Counted from the first letter of the stretch, positions 37,442-47,758 are shown. The stretch is 64,000 bases of DNA from JAFNAG01 sp963739235 (GCA_963739235.1 CAVTZY010000024.1:124001-188000); one strand, 5' to 3'. The notes: generated from the sequence alone by a model not told the origin. Numbers and translations are program-made.

Positions 37442-37919
37442 CTCGCCGCCTTTATGGTTAAGGATGAATTGCCTTTTCCCGACTATTCCATAATCGTCGT
37501 GGCGCGCACGACAACGGATTATACACCTCATACACGCCAAGAAATTCGCAAAGCTGATGACGCACCCACGCGATGCCTGTTCGTTTTATTATATTTTGCC
37601 GGGAAATTACCAAGCCGAGTTCTACCGCCGATCCTGCAAGCGCGTTCGGTACCATCCGCAGCTCACTCGTGCGCATGCACGTGGGCGCCGGGCACCGCAC
37701 GGCGCTCAGATCTCAGAATTATTCGATCCCAAGCCCCGTTCTGCAGCAGATTTCCGTTTACGGATTAACATCCCACCGAAATCCTCTTTTTAAGGGAACC
37801 TTTTTTCATACAATGACACATACCTATGCATGCCGAACCATTCCTGCGCCAAAATAACGCAAATGAATCTCACAGATTGAGGTTGGTTTGCCGGGTTCCT
37901 CCTTGGAGGGTCATCGACC
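37442..37919. other. Divergent promoter region, no gene
   Basis: 478 bases between the divergent DUF4118 and ABC-permease genes. The AT-rich stretch around 37570-37620 and 37780-37860 is typical of promoters. No gene, repeat or structured RNA was recognised. GGAGGG at about 37906 is the ribosome site for the permease. Confidence 0.4.
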
Positions 37920-40349
37920 ATGGCCAGCGATGTTCGCTACGCTTTTAGAATGCTACGCCGATCCCCTTCTTTTACTGCAATTGCCATCCTGGTGCTGGCC
38001 TTGGGAATCGGGGCTAACGCCGCGATGTTCAGCGTAATCCATGCTGTATTGTTGCAGTCGCTCCCCTATGAAAAGCCGGACGAGCTCGTGATCCTGTGGA
38101 TGCGGTTCACGGGAATTGGCATCCCCAAGGATCAGAATTGGGTTTCTGCTCCTGAATTCATGGATTTGCGGACGACTTCGAAAGCATTCTCTGAAATCGC
38201 TGCCATTGATGGCAACAGTTACAACATCAGGGTTTCGGAAAAACCTGAACGAGTCGAGGGCGCAGCCGTCTCCGCGAGCTTCTTCCGGTTGCTGGGTGTT
38301 CAACCAATGCTCGGCCGGTCATTCCACCCGGAAGAAGAGATCGTAGGACGGAATGGCGTGATCCTCATAAGCTATGGCCTTTGGCAACGCCGTTTCGGAT
38401 CAGATCCGAATGTCCCGGGTCGGCCGATCAACATCAACGGTCAGAGCTTTCAGATCATTGGGGTCATGCCCAAGGGTTTCGGCTATCCTGACCTGGCCGA
38501 GATATGGACGCCGCTTGCTTTCGCCGCGGATGATCTGGCGCAATCCCGACGGGGCAATCATGGTCTGCTGGCGATTGCCAGGATTCGCGACTATATTTCA
38601 TTTGCGGCCGCCCAAGCCGACATGGAAGCAGTCTCGCAGCGGATCATCGAGGGGGCGCCCGATTATCCATACAAGGATTTCGGTTTTCGCGTGATCATGA
38701 CACCTCTATTGGAAGACATGATCGGAGATCTCCGGCCGGCGCTGTTGATCCTGATGGGTTCGGTTGCGTTCGTGCTTCTGATCGCGTGTTCCAATGTGGC
38801 CAACCTGCTGCTCGCAAAAGCATCGAGTCGCGAACGAGAACTCGCAGTCCGCAATGCACTTGGAGCAAGCCGCATCCGCCTCATCCGCCAACTGCTGACC
38901 GAAAGCATCATATTGTCAATTGCCGGTGCGCTGGTCGGGATGGCATTGGCGAAATGGATGCTGATGGCGGTCATACGAGTCGCAGAGGCTTCAATGCCAC
39001 GGATCATCCAGGCGGAGCTCAACTGGCCCGTGCTTGGATTCACGGCCGCCATTGCAACCCTTACCAGCCTGGTGTTTGGTTTGTGGCCGGCACTCCGCTC
39101 CTCTGCAGATTTCAGTCCCGAATCGCTCAAGGAAGCGGGGCGTCCGATAACCTCGGGGGCGGCACGGCAGCGATTGCGCGACGCCCTTGTCGTGGCCGAG
39201 GTGGCATTGTCGCTTGCGCTGCTCGCGGGAGCCGGCCTCCTGATCCGCAGTTTTATGCGCCTGCAGGAGGTTGATCCCGGATTCCGGCCGCACAATGTGC
39301 TGACTTTGCGAATTGCCCTCCCCGATTCGCGGTACGGCGATCCCGGCAAGATTCGCGTGTTTTATCGCGAGCTGAACCGTCGGATCGCAGCACTGCCGGG
39401 CGTGGAAGCGGCAGGAGCAATTGGTTTGCTTCCGCTGAGCGGTCAGAACAGCTCAGGAACGGTTACGGTCGACACACAAGCTGTCCCCGCGGAAAATCGA
39501 ACGCCGGAAGCGGACCGGAGGCCTGTGACGGCTGGGTTGTTTCAGGCCTTGGGTGTCGAACTGCTGCACGGCCGATATTTTGATGAGCGAGATTCTGAAA
39601 ATGCTGCTCCCGTGGCCATAATCGACGAGACGATGGTGCGGACCTATTGGCCGCATGAGAATCCGATCGGAAAGCGGATAAAAAGGGGCGGCGCGCAATC
39701 GACTGCGCCCTGGATGACGGTAGTAGGGATTGTGCGCCACGTTCGCTATCGTACGCTCGAATCACCGTCCCGGGTGCAGGTCTACTGGCCGGAAATGCAG
39801 ATCCCGTCGCCCGACCTGAGCATCGCAATTCGTACCGCCACCGAGCCGCACGCCCTGGCAAGTGCCGTGGAGCGACAGATCATGGCGATCGATCCCGACC
39901 AGCCGGCGTATATGGTCCGTACTATGGATGAACTGATGTCGAGCTCCATGGCGCGGCGCCGATTGTCGATGTGGCTCTTGTCTGCTTTTGCAGGTATAGC
40001 CATGCTGCTCGCTGGGGCTGGGATTTACGGTGTGATTTCGTACTCGGTCGCCCAGAGGACTCGCGAGCTGGGCATTCGCATGGCACTGGGCGCGAGCCGG
40101 GGGCTGATCCTGCGCATGGTGATCCAACACAGCCTTGGACTGGTCGTCATCGGCGTTGCCATCGGCCTTGCGGGCAGTCTATTCCTGACGCGGCTCATGT
40201 CCGGGATGTTGTTCAACGTCAGCGCAACGGACCCGTTCACCTTTGCGGCAGTCGCGATCGTTTTGGCATGCATTGGATTGATCGCCGGTTACTTGCCTGC
40301 CAGGCGTGCGACGCATATTGCGCCCGTCGAGGCGCTGCGGCAGGAGTAA
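37920..40349 (+). CDS. MacB/FtsX-type orphan permease (acidobacterial duplicated-orphan-permease family)
   Basis: 809 residues, complete. The start MASDVRYAFRMLRRSPSFTA is the standard beginning of this family. Helix 1 (IAILVLALGIGANAAMFSVI) is followed by a MacB-like periplasmic domain (residues 50-250), three helices with SNVANLLLAKASSRERELAV, then a second MacB-like domain (RPHNVLTLRIALPDSRY) and three C-terminal helices with RTRELGIRMALGASRG. This duplication of the FtsX permease unit, with no ATPase gene alongside, is characteristic of Acidobacteriota. Presumably part of a tripartite or mechanotransmission-type ABC system; cargo unknown. Stands between the DUF4118 protein and the kdp genes but no functional link is evident. 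Confidence 0.93.
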   Translation: MASDVRYAFRMLRRSPSFTAIAILVLALGIGANAAMFSVIHAVLLQSLPYEKPDELVILWMRFTGIGIPKDQNWVSAPEFMDLRTTSKAFSEIAAIDGNSYNIRVSEKPERVEGAAVSASFFRLLGVQPMLGRSFHPEEEIVGRNGVILISYGLWQRRFGSDPNVPGRPININGQSFQIIGVMPKGFGYPDLAEIWTPLAFAADDLAQSRRGNHGLLAIARIRDYISFAAAQADMEAVSQRIIEGAPDYPYKDFGFRVIMTPLLEDMIGDLRPALLILMGSVAFVLLIACSNVANLLLAKASSRERELAVRNALGASRIRLIRQLLTESIILSIAGALVGMALAKWMLMAVIRVAEASMPRIIQAELNWPVLGFTAAIATLTSLVFGLWPALRSSADFSPESLKEAGRPITSGAARQRLRDALVVAEVALSLALLAGAGLLIRSFMRLQEVDPGFRPHNVLTLRIALPDSRYGDPGKIRVFYRELNRRIAALPGVEAAGAIGLLPLSGQNSSGTVTVDTQAVPAENRTPEADRRPVTAGLFQALGVELLHGRYFDERDSENAAPVAIIDETMVRTYWPHENPIGKRIKRGGAQSTAPWMTVVGIVRHVRYRTLESPSRVQVYWPEMQIPSPDLSIAIRTATEPHALASAVERQIMAIDPDQPAYMVRTMDELMSSSMARRRLSMWLLSAFAGIAMLLAGAGIYGVISYSVAQRTRELGIRMALGASRGLILRMVIQHSLGLVVIGVAIGLAGSLFLTRLMSGMLFNVSATDPFTFAAVAIVLACIGLIAGYLPARRATHIAPVEALRQE

Positions 40350-40496
40350 TGCCGAAATGAATCCGGCAGCCGATATCCGCGTTGCCGCGCTTGTGCGGAG
40401 GTCGGAGGTCGATCGTTTGAGGCCAGTGTTCTGCAATTGTGAATCCTGTGTCTACCGCGGGAACACTTGGGATAGAATGTCTCAGGGAGGGGAGCC

Positions 40497-41937
40497 GTGG
40501 GCAGGCGCGCGTCGAGGTTGGCTGTGTCACTTGCGGGATTGGCGGCCATCACCCTGGCAGCGCACTGGATCTCTGCCAACCCCACGACTGCAGGATTTGC
40601 CTATCTGTTGCTGGTGCTTGTTTTGGCCAGCACCTGGGGGTTCCTTGAAGCTGCCGTCGCCTCGATCGCAGCTACACTTGCCATCAACTTTTATTTTCTG
40701 CCGCCAGTCGGGACCTTCACGATTCAGGATCCGCAGAATTGGGTGGCGCTGTTCAGCTTCCTGGCAACCTCGCTGATTGCGAGCCGGCTTGTCGACGCAA
40801 GCGAAGCGACGCGCCCTCGATGCCATAGAACGGCAGCAGGATATCGAGCGGCTGTACACATTCAGCCGTGCCATCCTCCTGATCGGCAGCCTGGAGTCGT
40901 TCCCCGCTCAACTCGTACGCAAGCTGCAGGAGATTTTCCAATTTGATGCGGCTGTGCTTTACGAGCACCGCACAGGCGAGTTTTATCGGGCCGGCCCCTC
41001 CGATCTCGAAGGCCTCGAAGATCATCTTCGTGAGGCCGCGGCGCACGGAACAACTTATTCCGATTTGCAGTCCAATCGGATCGTTACGGCCATCCATCTG
41101 GGAACTGAACCGATTGCCAGCCTCGCGATTCAGGGCGCCCGCATGCCGGATTCCGTGCTGCAGGGGATTGCCAACCTGATGGCCATCGGCCTGGAAAGGG
41201 CGCGCGCACAGGATTTCGCGCATCAGATCGAGGCTGCGCGGCAAAGCGAGCAGTTGCGCACGACCATCATCGACGCCATGGCACACGAGTTCAAGACTCC
41301 GCTGACCTCCATCAAGGCGGCAACGACTTCGCTCCTGGATAATCCCGGCCAGCCGGAGGAAAGCCGACGGGAGTTGCTCAAGATTGCCGACGAAGAAGCG
41401 GATCACTTGAAGAATCTGATCGAGGGTGTCGTAGAGATGGCGCAGTTGGATACGGCACACATAAAGATTCAACCCGAGCCATCCAGGATGAGTGAGGTGG
41501 TTTCAGATGTGGTCGGCTCGATGCAGACGGAGATTGACAAGCGGCCGATTGAGATCGACGCCAAAGAGCAACTCCGGACCAGCGCCATGGACCGCCGCCT
41601 GGTCAAGCTTGCCCTGAAGCAGCTGATCGACAATGCCTTGAAATATTCTTATCCGCGAACACCTCTTTCAATCCGCGTCTACGACTCCGACGGCACGGTG
41701 ACCGTGGAAATCACCAATCGCGGGCAGGCGATATCTGCGGAGGAACAGAGCCTCATTTTTGAGAGGTTCTACCGAAGTCCTGCTGTGCAGACAAAAATCC
41801 CGGGCTCCGGTTTGGGGCTTACGATTGCCCAAAGCATCGTGCGGGCGCATCAGGGAGAACTGACCGTGAGCAGCCGCGCCGGTGAAACTACTTTCCGCAT
41901 GACCTTGCCGGCGCAAATCAAAGGAGGCGCATCGTGA
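40497..41937 (+). CDS. KdpD-type sensor histidine kinase without the N-terminal sensory domain, one frameshift
   Basis: GTG at 40497 (GGGAGGGG upstream) starts a DUF4118 membrane unit (TAGFAYLLLVLVLASTWGFL, NFYFLPPVGTFTIQDPQNW). At about 40803 one extra base moves the reading frame; removing it joins SRLVD to QAKRRALDAIERQQDIERLY. A GAF-like segment follows, then HisKA with the phospho-acceptor His (41284-41286) in MAHEFKTPLTSIKAA, the N-box QLIDNALKYSYP and G-box GSGLGLTIAQSIV. The universal-stress and KdpD ATP-binding parts are absent and are instead encoded at 52223-54421. The stop overlaps the kdpE start. If the frameshift is real, a TTG at 40777 could start a soluble kinase. Confidence 0.85.
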
Positions 41938-42632
41938 GCGCGGGCCGCATTCTCGTGATTGATGACGAGCCGCAAATCCGGCGCATCATGCGCACCACGC
42001 TGGCCAGCGCCGGGTTCGAAGTGGAGGATTCCAGGACGGCCGAGGAGGGTTTCGAAAAAATCCGCGAGTTCCACCCGGATCTGGTGCTCCTCGACATCAA
42101 CATGCCCGGCATGAACGGCATGGACGCTTGCCGTGCGATCAGGGGCGACTCCGACATCGCCATTATCATGCTCACCGTGCGGAATTCGGAAGCGGACAAA
42201 GTTGCGGCTCTGGATGCCGGTGCAGACGATTTTGTGACCAAGCCGTTCAGCACGCCGGAGCTTCTGGCGCGCATCCGCTCCACGCTCAGGCGCGTGCCGA
42301 CCTCGCATTCGTCACCCCGCAGGATTCGCGTTGGGCGGCTCTTGATCGATTTCAATGCGCGGACAGTCTCGAACGGAGCCGAGCCAGTCCACCTGACCCC
42401 CAAAGAACTGGATCTGCTCCGCTACCTTACCCAGCACCCAAATCAGGCACTGTCCCACCGAGAGTTGCTGCAGGCAGTGTGGGGGCCCGATTATGGCTCC
42501 GAGGTCGACTACCTGCGCGTTTTCGTCAAAAACCTCCGCAAAAAAATCGAGCTGAATCCCGAGACTCCCCAGTTCATCACGACCGAGCCCTGGGTCGGCT
42601 ATCGCTTCAACGGCCTGCCGGAAACTTTATAG
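41934..42632 (+). CDS. kdpE: KdpE response regulator (OmpR family)
   Basis: 232 residues with GTG start overlapping the kinase stop by 4 bases. Receiver domain: acidic pocket IDDEPQ, phospho-acceptor Asp54 in LVLLDINMPG, Thr in IIMLTVRN and Lys in DDFVTKPFS. C-terminal winged helix: HLTPKELDLLRYLTQHPNQA, LSHRELLQAVWG and VDYLRVFVKNLRKKIE, with TEPWVGYRF at the end as in KdpE. It activates kdp genes when phosphorylated by the adjacent kinase. A phased repeat array that could be its operator begins two bases after its stop. Confidence 0.94.
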   Translation: MSAGRILVIDDEPQIRRIMRTTLASAGFEVEDSRTAEEGFEKIREFHPDLVLLDINMPGMNGMDACRAIRGDSDIAIIMLTVRNSEADKVAALDAGADDFVTKPFSTPELLARIRSTLRRVPTSHSSPRRIRVGRLLIDFNARTVSNGAEPVHLTPKELDLLRYLTQHPNQALSHRELLQAVWGPDYGSEVDYLRVFVKNLRKKIELNPETPQFITTEPWVGYRFNGLPETL

Positions 42633-42633
42633 A

Positions 42634-42688
42634 TTCTTCCTGGATTTTTCACGGCTTCTTCCTGTCTTTCACACGAGTTCTTCAGGGC
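42634..42688 (+). promoter_or_regulatory. Phased 11-bp direct-repeat array, candidate KdpE operator
   Basis: Five consecutive 11-base units each begin with TT: TTCTTCCTGGA, TTTTTCACGGC, TTCTTCCTGTC, TTTCACACGAG, TTCTTCAGGGC. Units 1, 3 and 5 (at 42634, 42656, 42678) share TTCTTC at exact 22-base spacing; units 2 and 4 share TTTCAC. Tandem repeats at about 11 bp are how OmpR-family regulators bind. The array sits 166 bases before the first small kdp reading frame. Confidence 0.5.
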
Positions 42689-42696
42689 CTCCGGCG

Positions 42697-42726
42697 TATG
42701 CTCTTCCGCGGAGGGCAAGAAGCATA
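42697..42726. repeat. Small hairpin between the operator array and kdpF
   Basis: TATGCTCTT and AAG-A-AGCATA pair around an 11-base GC-rich loop, with one bulged A. No T-tract follows, so termination is doubtful; it may be a weak attenuator or chance. Confidence 0.3.
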
Positions 42727-42853
42727 TGATTCCCAGCGTTGCGGGATCTACCGATCTGGACGCCGGACCTGTCGAACGGCCGTGGCCGGGGGACCCCGGC
42801 TCCAGGCTCGAAATATTCGTTGTAATACGGCTTTGATAGAGAGGAGTGACGGC

Positions 42854-42952
42854 ATGCAGGACATCTTTTATATCGTTGTCACCGTCGTTTTCTTTGTGGT
42901 CGCGGCGGCGTTCACGCGCGGCTGCGAGAAACTGGAAAAGGAGGAAAAGTAG
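42854..42952 (+). CDS. 32-residue single-helix membrane peptide preceding kdpF
   Basis: The reading frame is MQDIFYIVVTVVFFVVAA then AFTRGCEKLEKEEK. It has one hydrophobic helix (residues 4-20) followed by a charged tail with Cys24. The ribosome site GAGGAG lies 6 bases upstream, and the stop is one base before the kdpF ATG, so it belongs to the operon. It resembles neither KdpF nor the other subunits but has a similar size and topology. It could be a second accessory peptide of the Kdp pump. Similar unnamed small frames upstream of kdpF occur in other bacteria to my knowledge, without assigned function. Confidence 0.7.
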   Translation: MQDIFYIVVTVVFFVVAAAFTRGCEKLEKEEK

Positions 42953-42953
42953 G

Positions 42954-43040
42954 ATGACAGACTACATCTTAACCGGGATCGTGTCCGTTCTGCTCCTCAT
43001 TTACTTGATCTACGCGCTGTTGAAGCCTGAGAAGTTTTAG
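42954..43040 (+). CDS. kdpF: KdpF, small potassium-ATPase subunit
   Basis: 28 residues: one membrane helix, LTGIVSVLLLIYLIYALLKP, ending PEKF as is typical of KdpF. GGAGGAAAAGTAGG supplies the ribosome site. It is followed after 6 bases by kdpA. KdpF stabilises the KdpABC complex in the inner membrane. Confidence 0.88.
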   Translation: MTDYILTGIVSVLLLIYLIYALLKPEKF

Positions 43041-43046
43041 GAGGCC

Positions 43047-44914
43047 ATGATGACATCTAATGGGATATTGCAAATGGCGCTGTTCTTCGGCGTGCTCCTG
43101 CTCCTTACCAAGCCGCTGGGCGCTTACATGGCCCGGGTCTTCCAGGGCGAGCGCACCTTTCTGACACCGGTTCTGCGGCCGGTCGAGCGACTCTTCTACA
43201 AGCTCTTCGGCGTCAATGAAGACGAGGACATGAGGTGGACAACGTACGCCTTCGCCATGCTGATGTTCAGCGTCGTCGGTGCGCTGCTCACCTATGCGCT
43301 GCTGCGCCTGCAGGGATATCTGCCGTTCAATCCGAAGCGCTTCACAGGCAAGGAGATGACGGCCGACCTAGCCTTCAACACGGCGATGTCGTTCACCACT
43401 AACACCAACTGGCAGAACTACGTGCCGGAGGCCGTCGTCAGCTACTTCTCCAACATGGTGGCGCTGGCCTGGCACAACTGGATGTCGGCGGCCACGGGCA
43501 TCGCCGTTGCCATTGCCGTCGTGCGCGGGTTTGCCCGGCACTCGGCAAAGGGCATCGGCAACTTCTGGGTAGACTATGACGCGCGGCACTCTCTACATCC
43601 TGCTGCCGATCTGCTTGGTCTACGCGCTCTTTCTCGTACAGCAGGGCGTTCCGCAGAACTTCGCGCCCTACACGCAGGTGAAGACGCTGGAAGGCGCGGA
43701 TCAGTCCATCGGGCAGGGGCCGGTCGCATCGCAAGAATGCATCAAGATGCTTGGCACCAACGGCGGCGGCTTCTTCAACGCCAACTCCGCGCATCCCTAC
43801 GAGAACCCGACGCCGCTCACCAACCTCATCGAGATGCTCTCTATCTTCTCGATAGGAGCCGGGCTGACTTACACCTTCGGCAAAATGGTGGGCAACACAA
43901 AGCAGGGCTGGGCCATCTTTGGGGCGATGGCCTTCATGTTCATTGGCGGACTCAGCCTGTGCTACTGGTCTGAGGCGAAGGGCAACCCGAACGTCGCGCA
44001 ACTCGGCGTGATGACCGCAGCGGCCGACGGGCAGCCGGGCGGCAACATGGAGGGCAAGGAGGTGCGCTTCGGCATCGCCAACTCCGCGCTGTTTGCGACC
44101 GTGACGACCGACGCCTCCTGCGGCGCCGTGAACTCCATGCACGACAGCTACACGCCGTTGGGCGGCATGGTGCCGCTGCTCAATATCATGTGCGACGAGA
44201 TGATCTTCGGCGGCGTCGGCGCAGGCCTTTTCGGAATGCTGATGTATGCCGTGGTCGCCGTCTTCATCGCCGGCCTTATGGTGGGGCGCACGCCGGAGTA
44301 CATCGGCAAGAAGATCGAGAAGTTCGAAGTGCGCATGGCGATTCTGGCCGTGCTCCTTCTGTTCGCCAACGTCGTGGTGTGGACCGCCTTCGGTACCAAC
44401 GTCAACCTGCCTCCGGGCAGTACATCGCAGACCTTCACCGATGCGCAAAAAGCGGACGAGGATAAGCTGCTGGCGGAGCATCCCGCTGCCGCCTGGAATC
44501 ACGTCAACGGCAGCAGCCCATCCAATTACTACGGCGCCACCTGGAACAACGTCAACAACTCCGGCGCACACGGCTTCTCGGAGATCCTATATCAGTACTG
44601 CTTCCCAGACGGGCAACAACGGCTCCGCCTTCGCCGGCCTCACGGGCAACACGCCGTACTTCAACCTCACGGGAGGCGTCGCGATGCTGATCGGCAGGTT
44701 CCTCATGATGATCCCGCTTCTGGCCATGGCCGGAAGCCTGGCCCGCAAGAAGGCTGTGCCCGAATCGGCGGGTACTCTGGCGACCGATTCCGGCACCTTC
44801 GCGTTCATGCTGGCCGCCGTCGTGCTGATCGTGGGGGCCCTCGAGTACTTCCCCGCGCTGTCGCTCGGCCCCATTGTGGAGCACTTCCAGATGGTCGCGG
44901 GAAAGCTGTTCTAA
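43047..44914 (+). pseudogene. kdpA: KdpA, potassium-binding subunit, two frameshifts as read
   Basis: The polytopic channel-like subunit of the high-affinity K+ pump. Selectivity-filter regions are all present: FNTAMSFTTNTNWQNY, LGTNGGGFFNANSAHPYENP, ASCGAVNSMHDSYTPLGGMV, and NNGSAFAGLTGNT. The frame breaks at about 43577 (an extra base before ATGACGCGCGGC) and about 44603 (TAC-T-GCT). Removing one base at each place gives a continuous protein of about 622 residues, somewhat longer than E. coli KdpA because of an insert (residues about 455-495, with YYGATWNNVNNS) in a periplasmic loop. No second kdpA is present in the window, so if the frameshifts were real the pump could not work; sequencing insertion is the simpler reading. 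Confidence 0.88.
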
Positions 44915-44945
44915 ACTGCCCCGGACGCTTAGGAGAGACAAATCT

Positions 44946-47089
44946 ATGGCTACGCAGACAAACAAGATTCCTTCCGCTCCCACTCCGGCTGTGGAAGTGG
45001 AGGCATACAAGAAACCCAAGTACGCTCCGAAGCGGCTGTTCGATCCGCCGATCGTCAAGCGCGCGATCGTGGACGCCGTTCCGCAAGCTTGATCCCCGGC
45101 TGGTCGCCAAGAACCCCGTCATGTTCGTGGTCGAAGTGGGCAGCGTTGTGCTGACCTTCCTGCTCATACGGGACCTGTTCACCGGGGGGCACAATCTGCT
45201 CTTCAACTTCCAGATCACCCTCTGGCTCTGGTTCACGGTGCTCTTCGCTAACTTCGCGGAGGCGATGGCCGAGGGTCGCGGCAAGGCACAGGCCGATGCG
45301 TTGCGCAAGACCAGGACCGAGACCATGGCCCGCAAGCTCGTCAATGGCAACGGAGGAACGCGTCCCCGGCACCCAACTGCGCAAGGGCGACATCGTTGTC
45401 TGCGAGGCGGGCGACCTCATCCCCGGCGACGGCGAGGTGATCGAGGGAATCGCAAGCGTGGACGAATCGGCCATCACCGGCGAGAGTGCGCCGGTCATCC
45501 GCGAGAGCGGCGGCGACCGCAGCGCGGTCACGGGCGGCACAAGAGTGCTTTCCGATCGGATCGTCATCCGCATCACCTCCAACCCCGGCGAAACCTTCAT
45601 AGACCGGATGATCGCGCTTGGTCGAAGGCGCGCGGCGGCAGAAGACGCCCAACGAGATCGCGCTGACGATCCTGCTGGCCGGCATGACTATCATTTTCGT
45701 CCTGGCTGTCATGACGCTCGTGCCGTTCGCAGCCTACAGCATACGCGCTGCGGGAGCCGGTTCGCTGCCGAGCATGTTTGTGCTGCAGGCGCTGCTGGTC
45801 TGCCTGATCCCGACGACCATCGGCGGCCTGCTCTCCGCGATCGGGATTGCGGGCATGGATCGCGTCATGCAGCATAACGTGCTGGCGATGTCGGGCAAGG
45901 CGGTGGAAGCCGCGGGCGACGTGAACACGCTGCTCCTCGACAAGACCGGAACGATCACGCTGGGCAATCGGCAGGCGGTGGAATTCATTCCACTGCCGGG
46001 CGTAAAGATCGAAGAACTGGCGAATGCCGCGCAGCTTTCGTCCCTGGCGGACGAGACTCCCGAAGGCCGCAGCATCGTCGTGCTGGCAAAAGAGAAATAC
46101 GGCCTGCGCGGACGCGAACTGCACGAGCTATGAAGCGGAGTTCATCCCCTTCACGGCGCAGACGCGCATGAGCGGCGTCAACCTGGACAACATGCAGATT
46201 CGCAAGGGCGCGGGTGATGCCGTAAGACAGTATGTCAGAGAGCAGGGGGGCGCCGTGCCCGGTGAGCTGGATGAGATCATCACACGCATCGCCTCCGCCG
46301 GCGGAACCCCGCTGGTCGTCGCGGCGAATGACAAGACGCTCGGCGTCATCCATCTAAAGGATATTGTCAAGGGCGGAATGCGCCAGCGGTTCGACCAACT
46401 CCGGGCAATGGGCATTAGGACCGTGATGATTACCGGAGACAATCCGCTCACCGCCGAATCAATCGCGGAAGAGGCAGGCGTAGATGACTTCCTCGCGGAG
46501 GCGACGCCTGAAACCAAGATGGCGCTGATCAAGCAGGAGCAGGCGGGGGGCAAGCTCGTGGCGATGACCGGCGACGGCACCAACGACGCTCCTGCCCTGG
46601 CGCAGGCGGATGTCGGCGTGGCGATGAACACGGGCACACAGGCCGCCAAGGAGGCCGGCAACATGGTGGACCTCGACAGCAACCCGACGAAGCTGATCGA
46701 GATCGTGGAGATCGGCAAGCAGCTTCTGATGACGCGCGGCTCGCTGACGACCTTCAGCATCGCCAACGACGTCTCCAAGTATTTCTGCATCATCCCGGCG
46801 ATGTTCGCGGCGACCTATCCGATGCTGGGAATCATCAACTTCCTGAAGTACGGACCATGGAGCGCGCTGACAACTGCCACATTCGGCGGTGCTGGCGGCC
46901 GTGATCTTCAACGCGCTGATCATCATCGCGCTGATCCCGCTGGCGCTACGCGGCGTCGCCTACAAGCCGATGGGCGCGTCCGCCGTGCTGCGCCGCAACC
47001 TGTTGATCTACGGCGTCGGCGGTGTGCTCGTGCCGTTCCCGGCTATCTGGGCCATTGACCGGCTGCTGGTGCTGCTGCACCTGGCGTGA
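44946..47089 (+). pseudogene. kdpB: KdpB copy 1, ATPase subunit, five frameshifts as read
   Basis: P-type ATPase subunit starting at 44946 (TTAGGAGAGACAAATCT upstream). Pieces in successive frames give an ordinary KdpB: KRLFDPPIVKRAIVDA, MFVVEVGSVVLTFLLIRDLF, DESAITGESAPVI, phosphorylation site LLLDKTGTITLGNRQA, MTGDGTNDAPALAQADVGVA, and FSIANDVSKYFCIIPAMFAA. Jumps occur near 45082, 45357, 45626, 46125 and 46886; deletion of one base at each restores the frame. All catalytic residues are canonical (DKTGT, TGES, GDGTND, AND), unlike copy 2. Ends with RLLVLLHLA, then kdpC begins after 15 bases. The insert-only pattern suggests error rather than decay. Confidence 0.88.
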
Positions 47090-47104
47090 TAAGGAGAACG
47101 AGCC

Positions 47105-47758
47105 ATGTTAAGACAACTGCGACCGGCGATCGTGAGCGTGCTGGTTTTCACGATATTCACAGGGTTGATTTTCCCGTCCGTGATCACGATGATTGCGAAG
47201 GCGGTTTTTCCGCATCAGGCTAACGGCAGCCTGATCGAGCAGAACGGCAAGGTGGTCGGCTCGGAAATCATCGGGCAGAACTTCACCGCGCCGGGCTACT
47301 TCCATCCGCGCCCATCGGCGGCGGGCAGTGGTTACGACGCGAGCGCGTCCGGCGGCACGAACCTGGGGCCGACGAGCGACAAGCTCATCAACGGCATCCA
47401 CAAAAAACTGCCGGACGGCAAGGATGACCCCTCCAACTTTGACGGCATCAAAGACCTGGCGGCGGCCTACCGCAAGGAGAACGGACTACCGGACAACGCG
47501 CCCGTGCCTCCCGACGCCGTAACCCGCTCGGCCAGCGGCCTCGATCCGCACATCAGCCCGGCGAACGCGGCGCTGCAAGTGGCCCGCGTCGCGAGGGCGC
47601 GCGAACTTTCGGAGGACCAGGTGGCGAAGGTGGTCGCGGAGAACACGGCGGGCCGTCAGTTGGGCTTTTTGGGCGAGCCGGCCGTCAACGTGCTGAAACT
47701 CAACCTTGCACTGGACAAAGCCGCGCCCGGCAAATCGGGGGCAACGCCCAGCAAGTGA
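47105..47758 (+). CDS. kdpC: KdpC, potassium-ATPase subunit
   Basis: 217 residues, intact. An N-terminal membrane helix (QLRPAIVSVLVFTIFTGLIF) is followed by a periplasmic domain with the family landmarks: GQNFTAPGYFHPRPSAAG, YDASASGGTNLGPTSDKL, SASGLDPHISPANAALQVAR, and GRQLGFLGEPAVNVLKLNLA. KdpC raises K+ affinity by helping nucleotide and K+ engagement of KdpB/KdpA. AAGGAG lies upstream. It is the last gene of the first kdpFABC unit. Confidence 0.95.
   Translation: MLRQLRPAIVSVLVFTIFTGLIFPSVITMIAKAVFPHQANGSLIEQNGKVVGSEIIGQNFTAPGYFHPRPSAAGSGYDASASGGTNLGPTSDKLINGIHKKLPDGKDDPSNFDGIKDLAAAYRKENGLPDNAPVPPDAVTRSASGLDPHISPANAALQVARVARARELSEDQVAKVVAENTAGRQLGFLGEPAVNVLKLNLALDKAAPGKSGATPSK

Noticed and set aside
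42697..42726. Intrinsic terminator for kdpE
   Set aside because: The hairpin has no following T-tract and a bulge; it is listed only as a weak hairpin.
43438..44571. 377-codon minus-strand frame antisense to kdpA
   Set aside because: The plus strand encodes all KdpA selectivity-filter motifs; the antisense text has no family features.
43577..46886. Programmed +1 frameshifting in kdpA and kdpB
   Set aside because: The sites have no shared slippery motif or rare-codon/stop context, and there are seven of them in two genes, which is not like known recoding.
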